NCBI RefSeq assembly: GCF_014837065.1
Contig: NZ_JACSPP010000007.1
Coordinates: 1-64,000 of the forward strand
Reading direction: 5' to 3'
Source of the DNA: Phocaeicola intestinalis
Lineage (GTDB): Bacteria > Bacteroidota > Bacteroidia > Bacteroidales > Bacteroidaceae
DNA: 64,000 bases
The notes under the pieces are model-generated. The model was not told the origin of the DNA and did not search any database. It saw only the letters and a list, made by a program, of their open reading frames with translations. How positions within the stretch are numbered: the first letter of the stretch is position 1; each line of letters opens with the position of its first letter. The position numbers and the translations under genes are program-made. Positions 42,356-50,172 of the stretch are shown piece after piece.

Positions 42356-42780
42356 CATTTAACCGTTATCCACACCCCTTCGCCCCGTGCTTTTGCCTCC
42401 ACAATCTTCTGTTTCAGCCGGTGCACCCAGATGTTCGAGTTCAGCACCATGCCCGGTTTCAGGTTTTCGCCCACGAGGATGCAACCAGCCGTGTCTTCCG
42501 CCGTGTTTCCGGCATGGATGCGGACGCCTTCGAACATCGGGACGTGGAGCAGAAGCGGAAGCCACTTGTCAAACTTCGGTGAGTAGGTGATGACCACCGG
42601 ATAACGCCCTGCGGGGATGGCGGTCCGTCCGGGAATCTTCCGTCCGGGACGCCCGTAGCCGATGTCGCGCCACGTAGGTTCCAGCGTGTCACAAAACGGT
42701 TCGCCGTCTACCGCCAGCCTGCCTATCGTATAGGTCTTGCGCTTAGCCGTTCTTGTTAGTGTCAATTCCATCGCCGTCAT
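42355..42780 (-). CDS. DUF5675 family protein
   Basis: A 141-aa protein of the DUF5675 family. Conserved 'LTLTRTAKRKTYTIGRLAVD', 'FCDTLEPTWRD', 'IPAGRYPVVITYSPKF', 'GVRIHAGNTAEDTAGCILVG' and 'GEGVWITV'. The His and Cys in RIHAGN...GCI resemble the L,D-transpeptidase/endolysin-type pocket, so a cell-wall role is plausible but unproven. Overlaps the stop of the BT4734-like gene by 1 bp. A paralogue runs off the window at 63934. Confidence 0.8.
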   Translation of the reverse strand: MTAMELTLTRTAKRKTYTIGRLAVDGEPFCDTLEPTWRDIGYGRPGRKIPGRTAIPAGRYPVVITYSPKFDKWLPLLLHVPMFEGVRIHAGNTAEDTAGCILVGENLKPGMVLNSNIWVHRLKQKIVEAKARGEGVWITVK

Positions 42781-45008
42781 TATCTCAGCTTTTTGTAGCT
42801 GTCACCTGTCACTTCGATGTACTTTCTGTGCACCCATTGCTTCAGTAAGTCTTTTGCTCCTTTCTCCGGATGCCCTTCCTCCATACGTACGCGTACAAGG
42901 TCCTCGTAAGTAAATCCGTCGGGCAGCTTCGCTAAAAGGTTGCTTCGAGATTTTGCAACGGGAGCGAAAGAAGTTTCCGCTCGCATGACATTTTCCATTT
43001 CTTTGCCGAAAAACATCATTTTACAAGCCAAGTCGTATTGCAAGGACCAGCGGATGAAATCTTCCGTTTCCGGCTCCCACTTCTGTCCGTTTGCCAGATA
43101 AAGCAGGCACGCCTTGCGGTAAGCGATGAGAACGGCACGTTTGCGAAGATAATCGTAGGCCATGCTTTGTCTTTCTTTTGCGATATCCCGGCATTCTTCG
43201 TTCAGCCGTTTTGCCAAACCGAACGCTTCGGGACATTCCATCTCGCCCTCAGCGGAACACAGATTCTCTATGTAAGGGCGCAAACGTTGTGCGAACTGCT
43301 CGTCGTATGCGCCATACACGGGGATATCCGCGCCGATGCCTTGATCAGGAATTGTGCACAGATTGATGCGCGACAAGGGTCCGTCTGCCAGATTTTTCAA
43401 GAAAAACTGCTTGCCCTGCAAGATAGTGGTAGATGCGTTCCAATTGAAACGCACCCGGACTTTTCCGGTAACCGATTGTGTGCCTACACGCGTCTGACCA
43501 TAGGAATCCTCGTCGAAAGCCAGGCACATGATTTCAAGATGCCCGTCTGTCCTCGAATTGGTTTTCAATGCTTCGAACATTTTCAGCTCGTTCATGCGGG
43601 TGTACAGGAAACGTCCGTTTGCATCCATCAGGCGCAGCACAAACGCCGCGTTCGTCATGTCAGGGTTTACCCACTGCACGGGAAGTTCCGGACGTTTGCG
43701 CTTGTCCTTATTGGCACCTTTCGAGTTCACGTCGTCTTTCCACGCCTGCTCTTTCCGCATATTTTCCTCGTCGCGCGCCCTGATGTCTGCCATGATGTAA
43801 TCAATCGGCTCGTTGATGCAGCCTTTTCCCCCCGATGAGGCAGCCATCAACAGACACATCATAGGGAGTCCCGTCCGTTTGTTGTCGATGTAAGGGAAAG
43901 TCACACGATAAGTGTGGGTGGCAAGTGCGGGAAATACAGCGTTCGCCACTGTGGGCTTCAGCGCATCGGGGACGTTCGATGTCAGCAGCTCTATCAGCTG
44001 GGGCAGTTTTTCGGGCAGTGGGGGCAGTTCCGCCGCCGACTGCTTGTCCGACAAGGCATTCAAGACCTGTCTCAATCCCCAAGGCATATGGGGCTTTAGC
44101 GGATAACCGCATGCATCGCGGGCTATTTTCGACATTTCCTCACGAGGAAGACCGAACGAAGGCATTTCCTGCAACAGCCATGCCGGATTGTTGTCGCAAA
44201 TATAACGCAACGCGCTTGCCAGCTTCAACAAGGTCGTGTGCCGTTCGCCCTCTTCCGGCTTGCCTCCGTTCGAGGCAAACCAGTCGTCGATGATGGCGCT
44301 ATACGGCGTGCCTTTGTATTCGGAAGGAAAGCCCGTCTGCGGGACATTTGCCGTTTGCGCGGGAATGTCGGCAGGTGCTGCTTCGGACCGGACGGGTTCT
44401 TCGAATACCGGCTTTTGGAGTTCGATGCCCCGTTTTGCCAGCTCCGCTCGGATATCATCGGCAAACAGCAAATCGAAGTCGGAAAAAAGCAGTGCAGATT
44501 CGGGGAACATGAATGAAGGACGCGCGAGGTCTTTCACACAAGCGTCATACTTCGGAGCGGCCAGCTGGTCTGCCATCCACTTTTGCGCCTGAGGGATTTC
44601 CATGTCCGGCGGCAAGACAGCCACAATCCGAAGTCCTTCGCCGCTGGGAGTGACGTGTGCCAAGACGATGTTCAGCCTCTTCGTTTTCTCCTTGACGTGC
44701 GTGTCATAGAATTCCTTGGGATTGCCGATATGGTCGTAGTCCATGATGAACAAACCCGTAGGGATGGCATTTTCGTTCTTGCGGATGCCGTTCTTGAACG
44801 TGGCATGATAAGTCACGATGGGTAGCTGTTCCTTCAGTGCTTTTTTCTTCTCGGCGAACTCTTTGTCGGTCAGCTCTCCTCGGTCGCGCTGTTCTTTCAG
44901 CGCAGCAATGTCGGCATAGACCTTCTTGACACTTTCCATGCGAAGGAAGCTCGAGAAAGCATCCCGGCCGCATTCCTGCAGCTGGGGTACTTTTACACTT
45001 TTTGCCAT
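42780..45008 (-). CDS. BT4734/BF3469-type protein (VirE N-domain plus DUF3987-like)
   Basis: A 742-aa protein. Residues 1-180 form the VirE-N/BT4734 domain, related to primase-polymerase palm folds ('IPTGLFIMDYDHIGNPKEFY', 'AHVTPSGEGLRIVAVLP'). The rest is a P-loop-like DUF3987 region ('MMCLLMAASSGGKGCINEPI', where SSGGKGC resembles a Walker A). Such proteins occur in mobile and capsule-linked modules of Bacteroides with HU-like and amidase genes. A replication/primase-helicase role is inferred. Start MAKSVKV at 45008 avoids overlap with the upstream stop. Confidence 0.8.
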   Translation of the reverse strand: MAKSVKVPQLQECGRDAFSSFLRMESVKKVYADIAALKEQRDRGELTDKEFAEKKKALKEQLPIVTYHATFKNGIRKNENAIPTGLFIMDYDHIGNPKEFYDTHVKEKTKRLNIVLAHVTPSGEGLRIVAVLPPDMEIPQAQKWMADQLAAPKYDACVKDLARPSFMFPESALLFSDFDLLFADDIRAELAKRGIELQKPVFEEPVRSEAAPADIPAQTANVPQTGFPSEYKGTPYSAIIDDWFASNGGKPEEGERHTTLLKLASALRYICDNNPAWLLQEMPSFGLPREEMSKIARDACGYPLKPHMPWGLRQVLNALSDKQSAAELPPLPEKLPQLIELLTSNVPDALKPTVANAVFPALATHTYRVTFPYIDNKRTGLPMMCLLMAASSGGKGCINEPIDYIMADIRARDEENMRKEQAWKDDVNSKGANKDKRKRPELPVQWVNPDMTNAAFVLRLMDANGRFLYTRMNELKMFEALKTNSRTDGHLEIMCLAFDEDSYGQTRVGTQSVTGKVRVRFNWNASTTILQGKQFFLKNLADGPLSRINLCTIPDQGIGADIPVYGAYDEQFAQRLRPYIENLCSAEGEMECPEAFGLAKRLNEECRDIAKERQSMAYDYLRKRAVLIAYRKACLLYLANGQKWEPETEDFIRWSLQYDLACKMMFFGKEMENVMRAETSFAPVAKSRSNLLAKLPDGFTYEDLVRVRMEEGHPEKGAKDLLKQWVHRKYIEVTGDSYKKLR

Positions 45009-45009
45009 G

Positions 45010-45420
45010 TTAAGCATCGGCATGAAGACCTCCTTTGTTTAAATAATTTAACAGGAGCTTGTAAAACCAATACCCGTCTTCCTGGTTCAAGTCGATGACC
45101 ACCTGTTTTTTGTCGCCATTAACCACAATGTGTATGACGATTATCTGTGGATTTTCGGGATCATCCTTGATTGCCGGCTCCCTGTCATGCGGTTTCCGCG
45201 GCCCCCGGCTCCCTATGTTGTAGGGAGTGAAGTACACGCCATCAATGGCGGCATGCAGCGAACCTTTTATTTTTTCGTCGTTTGCCAGCTTGGTTATCAC
45301 TTCACGCGGAAGCAATACGGTTTCTTGCGCTGTGCCGTTTGAAGCGGCTGATTCAAAAATCACTCTTCGACGGGTCATTCTCTCAAATGCCGCGTCATTT
45401 AAGTTTTTTATTATTGTCAT
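45010..45420 (-). CDS. Hypothetical protein of the BT4734-like operon
   Basis: A 136-aa protein beginning 'MTIIKNLNDAAFERMTRRRV', with a beta-rich middle ('QIIVIHIVVNGDKKQVVIDL') and helical end. I do not recognise the family. First gene of a three-gene operon (this, BT4734-like, DUF5675) behind a consensus promoter. A leader hairpin (GTTGAAG/CTTCAAC, 45433-45455) lies just before the start. Confidence 0.65.
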   Translation of the reverse strand: MTIIKNLNDAAFERMTRRRVIFESAASNGTAQETVLLPREVITKLANDEKIKGSLHAAIDGVYFTPYNIGSRGPRKPHDREPAIKDDPENPQIIVIHIVVNGDKKQVVIDLNQEDGYWFYKLLLNYLNKGGLHADA

Positions 45421-45459
45421 TTTTTAAGATGTTGAAGATTTGGTTTCCTTCAACAATGC

Positions 45460-45490
45460 AAAGGTACGGCGTCTCAAAAAAAGGACAAAG
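45460..45490 (-). promoter_or_regulatory. Promoter of the BT4734-like operon
   Basis: Minus strand: TTTG (45490-45487), 19 bp, TACCTTTG (45467-45460). It overlaps a GC-rich stem (AAAGCGGGAA/TTTCCCGCTTT, 45488-45527) that can end transcription from the gene at 45608. Confidence 0.85.
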
Positions 45491-45607
45491 CGGGAAGAGC
45501 AACGCTTTGTTTACTTTCCCGCTTTTACACTTATATCGAATAAGGTTAGGGTGATGATAATCAATACCCCTGTTCCTTATTCTCTATAAACTCTGATGAA
45601 AATTAGT

Positions 45608-45925
45608 TTATAGGAAAGAAATAATATTTTTTATTTCTTCCCGCGGTTTCCACAACTCGTGGCAATCGCAAGCTTTGTATAACGCGACACGATATGTGTC
45701 GTTTTGGCATCCCCATAAGGCACTGCAGATTATCCATGGACACGAAATTTGAAAATGTGTGCATATCGTTTGCACAAGCAGTGCTTTTCCCCAATTGTGA
45801 AGTGATGATTCCCATTTGGAATTTTTTATCCATCCATTCTCAATCAGTTTGTCTTGGAAAGGCTTTACCTTCTCGAAAAAATAATCGAGAAGTTCTTCTG
45901 TCGTTTTTTTTGTCATGTAAGACAT
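45608..45925 (-). CDS. Hypothetical protein, about 105 aa
   Basis: 'MSYMTKKTTEELLDYFFEKV' start, then 'WIKNSKWESSLHNWGKALLV', Cys/Trp-rich 'CTHFQISCPWIICSALWGC' and the end 'CDCHELWKPREEIKNIISFL'. Codon use looks coding, but no family is recognised. Terminator-like stem at 45488-45527 downstream. Confidence 0.5.
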   Translation of the reverse strand: MSYMTKKTTEELLDYFFEKVKPFQDKLIENGWIKNSKWESSLHNWGKALLVQTICTHFQISCPWIICSALWGCQNDTYRVALYKACDCHELWKPREEIKNIISFL

Positions 45926-46018
45926 ATTTTTATAGGGATAAAAATATCGACTTACAACAGCCACACGGTGATTCCCGAAAAAACTAACAAAAAAGGCTGT
46001 AATAGGTAAATCTCCCAA

Positions 46019-46578
46019 ACTTCAAATTTTTTATGAAGTCAGGAGATATGCTCCTTTAAGAGAAGCATGAAACTTTAGCTTCTTTCTCCCGGAGGGGTTG
46101 GCTAAAGAAAGAGTTCTGATATATGCCCTTTTTATGTTTGTGTGAACACAAAATAAGGGGACGACTCTTTTATAATATATTAGTTTAAAAATTTGTGAAT
46201 ATCCCGTATCCCGCATGGGGGATATATCCATAACCACAACCATTCACCACTCTCCCTTGTGATTATTTCTTATATGAACTGTTTTCCGGTTTTCCTCCTT
46301 TCTTTAAAAATACTCCGCAAAGATAAGTCTTTTTTTATTCCTGCAAAACAAGCGCATTCTTTTTTTATGAATATGGATATCCTTTGAAAACATCCCTTGG
46401 ATAGAATATGTCTGATTTTTATTTGTCCGTCTTCATATCAGGGTCAATATGGACAAAATGGATGACTAAAAAAAGATACGGCATTCATGCTTGAATTGCG
46501 TAAATGCCGTATCAAGAGCTTAATTATATCTTCTTGCCCGTTTTTTCGAACTAATTGAAGAAGAATCGTTTGTTGTTT
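46019..46578. other. Gene-free stretch
   Basis: About 560 bp with only short frames on either strand. Some complementary blocks are seen (AAGCATGAAACTTTAGCTTC near 46065), but no promoter/terminator pair that would support an RNA gene. Confidence 0.45.
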
Positions 46579-47028
46579 TCATTTATCAATAGTCCAGACA
46601 AAGGGATAAACAACGGAATCGACAGGTATATTGACAGATAGTTCATCTCCCTTTTTGTATTGAATATTCACGTAACCACTGATTGTTTCTCCCGGATTTA
46701 CTGTTGTAATCTTCAGGTATCCTGCATCTTTGATGTTACGCTCTTGCAGCATTTGATTGTTATAATCTGCAATTCTGTCACTTGCTATCAACTCAGCTTG
46801 ATAGGCTGCCGCACCGTTGTATGCAACAGTCGTGGAAGAAGTGCTGGAACCTCCTGCATATCCACTAACACCGACGGCACCACCTATCGCAGCTCCGTCA
46901 GTACCAATGACCGCACCCGCCGCACCGGAAACAGATGCACCCGAATAGGCTGAATTAGTTTGAGTAGAAGATGCCGAATATCCCGCTTTATTGGCTGCCA
47001 TGGATTCATTAAAAGCATTGAAGAACAT
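46579..47028 (-). pseudogene. C-terminal half of a split secreted protein
   Basis: A 149-codon frame with a Gly/Ser/Ala-rich low-complexity middle ('VSGAAGAVIGTDGAAIGGAV') and a beta-rich end ('GYVNIQYKKGDELSVNIPVD'). Its open frame extends upstream without ATG ('ESLNVLKSDEYIAKVRRKQN') into the 3' end of the MORN-repeat gene. It joins that gene's frame by a one-base shift at the seven-A run (about 47102-47108). I infer it is the displaced C-terminal part of the same protein. Confidence 0.65.
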
Positions 47029-47084
47029 ATTCCAGTTCTGTTTCCGGCGAACTTTTGCAATATATTCGTCTGATTTCAGGACAT

Positions 47085-47930
47085 TCAGGCTTTCTGTCTT
47101 ATTTTTTTCTTTTTATAAGCAGTAATTAATGACGGATCTAAAGTTATGGGTTGTACTGAATTGTTTGTTAGTACAATATATAATGTAAAGTATTTGCCAT
47201 AATCTTTATTAATCGAAGCATTAACCATCATACACAACCCGTTTTTCATATAATAATCCCATGTAGTTCCTCTTTGATGATATGTTTGCTTCTCATTGAG
47301 AGATGGCGTTTCCAAGTATAAACTATTATCTGCTATTTTGTATTTTGTTACTAATCCGTTTTGTGTTGAATAAGTATAATAAGGTTTAGTATACTCACCA
47401 TTCTTAAATTCAACTTGCGAACAAGCATCGCCATTTTCTGTAAATTGATAAAAGATTCCATCCAACTTGCCGTGTGCAAGATTACTTTTAGTGTGTATTA
47501 AACCGTTTTCATAATAGCTTATAGCGATTCCGTTGGGCTCTCCGTTAGCAAGTTCATATTCCTCTTTCTTTTTTCCATTTTCATAATACAAGATGACTTT
47601 GCCATTCCCATTGACGACAGTGCAATCCGATGCTATGTTCCCATTCTTGTAATAAGTTTTTTGGATGCCAAAGACGGAATTTTTATCGTCATATCTATCG
47701 ATAGAAATAAATTCACCTTCGCCCTGTAATTCTCCAGTAATATAGTAATCCCGGTATCTATTTTTATAATTGCTATTTTCTGCATAAGAAGCATATCGAA
47801 CAAAATTTGCGAATTGTTTAGATTCTACTCCTTTCCAATTATTATCATAATAGAGAGTATCGATTTTTTGCGAAAAAGAGGGCAAACAATAAGCGAGTAA
47901 AACGAATAGTATAAATTTACCTTTTCTCAT
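47085..47930 (-). CDS. Secreted MORN-repeat (YwqK-like) protein, frameshifted at 3' end
   Basis: A 281-aa protein with signal peptide 'FILFVLLAYCLPSFSQ'. It has at least four MORN_2 repeats of the form Y-x-NG-x-x ('TYYKNGNIASDC', 'LYYENGKKKEEYELANGEPN', 'SYYENGLIHTKSNLAHGKLD'). A C-terminal domain follows ('YFTLYIVLTNNSVQPITLDP'), then Lys-rich 'YKKKKIRQKA' encoded by A-runs. Proteins called YwqK-type antitoxins carry such repeats, but function is unproven. The frame appears broken at AAAAAAA near the end (see 46579-47028). Confidence 0.75.
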   Translation of the reverse strand: MRKGKFILFVLLAYCLPSFSQKIDTLYYDNNWKGVESKQFANFVRYASYAENSNYKNRYRDYYITGELQGEGEFISIDRYDDKNSVFGIQKTYYKNGNIASDCTVVNGNGKVILYYENGKKKEEYELANGEPNGIAISYYENGLIHTKSNLAHGKLDGIFYQFTENGDACSQVEFKNGEYTKPYYTYSTQNGLVTKYKIADNSLYLETPSLNEKQTYHQRGTTWDYYMKNGLCMMVNASINKDYGKYFTLYIVLTNNSVQPITLDPSLITAYKKKKIRQKA

Positions 47931-47989
47931 TTTTTTATTTTTTATTAGATTAGAGATTATTTAGGAAGTCCGATAGCTGGATTTAGACA

Positions 47990-48217
47990 ATAAAAAAGCG
48001 CGGACTTATAACTTCGTCTACGCTTTCAGAGGTATCGCCAAACACCGTTGCCACATATACGAGTAAAAGCCCACGCCGTATGGCGTGAGCATCAACTTTT
48101 ACTCTTGCGGCATCTTTGAATTTTGGCGAATTTTCTGAAAGCAAGAATAAAGCTAACGCTTCTTTATCTTTATGTCTATTTGTCTGTAATGTTACATAGG
48201 CAGTTCTTTTTAATTTA
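47990..48217 (-). ncRNA. ncRNA candidate with overlapping 80-codon frame
   Basis: Minus-strand promoter TTG-N18-TAACTTTG (-7 box at 48230-48223). The 3' end is a hairpin AAAGCG..GAC / GTC..CGCTTT followed by T6 (about 48020-47990). Inside is a perfect CACGCC-ATAC-GGCGTG hairpin (48070-48085). An 80-codon frame covers the transcript but its only start would be a TTG overlapping the promoter. I therefore favour an RNA gene, though a leaderless protein cannot be excluded. Confidence 0.5.
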
Positions 48218-48225
48218 TGCCACAA

Positions 48226-48642
48226 AGTTACAAAAAAACTTATAAATGCAATGGGTCAGTATATTAAAATGAAATTAAGCAGGTAGAAAATCCATTTTCA
48301 TTCTTACTTATAAGAGTAAATTCTCTGATTTTTCAACCTCTTGGATATTTGGGAAACAAACGCAAGCATTGAATGAATCATACCTTTTCTGATTTATCAG
48401 GGCAGGAAAACATTGCTTACGGCCGGATAGTCTTGTTTCCTCTGCAAAAAATAGCTTAGTTTTATCCAACAATTAAAAGTATTACCCAAATTATCACGAT
48501 AGCCCAATCTCCTAAGCCTCCTTTTGCTAACATAGTCAGAGGCCATAAAAAATCCCAATTGCTGATAAAGTACTGCGGTGACAGGTGACAGTAACAACAT
48601 CTATTCTCAATCTCTTACACATAAAGAGAACGTATTGCAGTG
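48226..48642. other. Spacer without a supported gene
   Basis: A 67-codon minus frame (48397-48600) with no recognisable motif is the longest ORF. GTGACAGGTGACAG at 48569-48583 belongs to a small set of CACCTGTCAC-type words also found at 42800-42812 and 48739-48751. Confidence 0.35.
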
Positions 48643-48692
48643 TTTAATTTATTTGTATAATATAATTAATTATATTATACAAATAAATTAAA
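48643..48692. repeat. 50-bp perfect palindrome
   Basis: Every base of the 25-nt left arm (starting TTTAATTTATTTGTATAATA) is mirrored in the right arm, with no loop; the centre is AATT between 48667 and 48668. All A/T except one G and one C. Could extrude as a cruciform or serve as a binding or termination site. Confidence 0.95.
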
Positions 48693-48952
48693 TCCAAGTA
48701 GGGTAAATCTCTTTGATAGTTTGATATTGTGTCAATAAGTGTCACCTGTCACTGCTTATAGGTTGACATATCCAAGTATTTGCACAGGATGGGGAAACTA
48801 TATGCATTCGCACGCGCATATATATGCGGCGGCGGACGAATGTAGTTGACAATCGGAAGGAAAGTAAGTCATTGATAATCAGCATTGGAATGCGATTCTC
48901 CTCGGAATTGCCGTTTTGTTAACGGATTTTTACACTTTAGCGTCATCCGTTT

Positions 48953-48984
48953 TTTGGCAGACGGGAGAAGAAGCAGTACCTTTG
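48953..48984 (+). promoter_or_regulatory. Promoter of the HU-like gene
   Basis: TTTG (48953-48956), 20 bp, TACCTTTG (48977-48984). It leaves a leader of about 118 nt. Confidence 0.85.
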
Positions 48985-48995
48985 TGGTATACAGG

Positions 48996-49079
48996 TGACA
49001 AGGTACCGGGCGAGGTAATGAATGGTTGGGCAGTCGTCCCGCTAAACTATCTGAAACATAATCAACTAGTACCTTGTCA
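48996..49079 (+). promoter_or_regulatory. Leader stem in the HU-like mRNA
   Basis: TGACAAGGTAC (48996-49006) is perfectly complementary to GTACCTTGTCA (49069-49079), closing a 62-nt internal region. The word GTTGACAAGGTACTAG recurs downstream at about 49675, so the leader shares sequence with the intergenic iterated repeats. Confidence 0.65.
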
Positions 49080-49108
49080 ACTAAAAAACTAACTTAAACT
49101 AAACTACT

Positions 49109-49600
49109 ATGATTGACTATTCTGTTTACATGATGACTAACCCGATGGACGAGGAAGCTCCGTCGAAAGCCTACGGAAAAGCTCAGATGAGCGAGTTGAT
49201 GACCTTTGACAAGTTTGTGAAGCACATTGCCGACCACAACGGGGCGTTTTCGCGCGGCACGGTGCAGGGCGTGGTGCTGGACATGTGCGAGTGCCTGGTG
49301 GAGATGCTCCTGAACGGCAACAAGGTGCAGCTGGGAGCGCTGGGTGATTTCTGGATTTCGCTCTCGTCGAAAGGCGCGGATTCGCTGGCGGACTTTACGG
49401 CGGCGAACATCACGGGCATCAACGTGATTTTCACTCCCGGCTCGGACTTTGACGACCTCATCAACCGCGCACAGTTCAATCCCGTGGCAAGCCGCATAGC
49501 ACAGGCGGCTACCCTGAAAGCCGAGAAGGCGGGCGAGGCTACCGTGGACCTCGAAGCGGCGAAGCGCAAGCCGTCGGGCTCGGAAGAACCGGGTGTTTAA
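49109..49600 (+). CDS. HU/IHF-like DNA-binding protein (Bvu_2165 type)
   Basis: A 163-aa protein. Its core resembles HU/IHF ('FDKFVKHIADHNGAFSRGTV', 'EMLLNGNKVQLGALGDFWIS', 'INVIFTPGSDFDDLINRAQF') and it has a longer Ala/Lys/Glu-rich tail. These large HU-like proteins are typical of Bacteroidales and often stand beside smalltalk and amidase genes in variable loci. Downstream by about 360 bp lies a smalltalk gene, with iterated repeats between. Confidence 0.88.
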   Translation: MIDYSVYMMTNPMDEEAPSKAYGKAQMSELMTFDKFVKHIADHNGAFSRGTVQGVVLDMCECLVEMLLNGNKVQLGALGDFWISLSSKGADSLADFTAANITGINVIFTPGSDFDDLINRAQFNPVASRIAQAATLKAEKAGEATVDLEAAKRKPSGSEEPGV

Positions 49601-49675
49601 AAATCGAACGCAGAGACACGGAAGCGCGGAGAATTTTTTTAGAGAAGGCATGAGGACACGAAACAAGTTTCAGTT

Positions 49676-49880
49676 GACAAGGTACTAGGTACTAGTTGAC
49701 TAGGTTTCAGATACCATTATTTAGTTGACTAGGTACTAGGTACTAGTTGACATAGGTTTTAGATACTATTAGTAAAACTATTTAAAACCTGGTCCCTAGT
49801 ACCTGGTTCCTAGTCCCTAATCATTAGCAAAGCTATTCAAAACCTAGTCCCTAGTACCTAGTTCCTAGTACCTTAATAAA
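49676..49880. repeat. Long iterated repeat array (TAGGTACTAGTTGAC type)
   Basis: About 200 bp. The left half holds several GGTACTAG(GT)/TTGACTAGG units; the right half holds several CCTAGTCCCTAGTACCT units. The two halves are complementary. The largest of three such arrays in the window. Confidence 0.85.
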
Positions 49881-49914
49881 AACTTTGCGCTTTTGCGTCT
49901 CTGCGTTCGATTTA

Positions 49915-49950
49915 AACTATTAACTATTAATTGTTAACTATTAACTAAAC
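49915..49950. repeat. Short AT iterated repeat before the smalltalk gene
   Basis: Units TTAACTATTAA and TTGTTAACTATTAAC, as at 25516-25605. Confidence 0.6.
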
Positions 49951-49956
49951 TAAGCT

Positions 49957-50052
49957 ATGGAAAAGAAAAACATTTGGGGGATTATTATCCAAACCCTTAT
50001 CACGATTTTGACCGCTATCGGAACTACGCTGGGAGTAACATCTTGTATTTAA
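49957..50052 (+). CDS. Smalltalk-type small protein, 31 aa
   Basis: A 31-residue peptide: 'MEKKNIWGIIIQTLITILTA' followed by 'IGTTLGVTSCI'. A short charged start and one hydrophobic helix match the Bacteroidales 'smalltalk protein' family, which is usually next to an HU-like gene as here. Probably membrane-inserted; function unknown. The 'VTSC' end looks like a lipobox, but almost nothing follows it. Confidence 0.85.
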   Translation: MEKKNIWGIIIQTLITILTAIGTTLGVTSCI

Positions 50053-50165
50053 TTAAGAATTAAGAATGAAGAATGAAGAATTTCCATGCAGGCGGAGCAA
50101 TTCTTCATTCTTCATTCCTCATTCTTCATTCAAGAAGGTTCTTCATTCAAGAAGGTTCTTCATTT
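50053..50165. repeat. Intergenic iterated repeat (GAATGAAGAA type)
   Basis: AATTAAGAATGAAGAATGAAGAAT on the left, TTCTTCATTCTTCATTCCTC and GAAGGTTCTTCATT twice on the right. Close match to 42245-42355. Confidence 0.8.
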
Positions 50166-50172
50166 AAAGGCA

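Noticed and set aside
49676-49880. CRISPR array or integron attC array
   Set aside because: Units are short, irregular and self-complementary across the array, with no spacers, cas genes or integrase.
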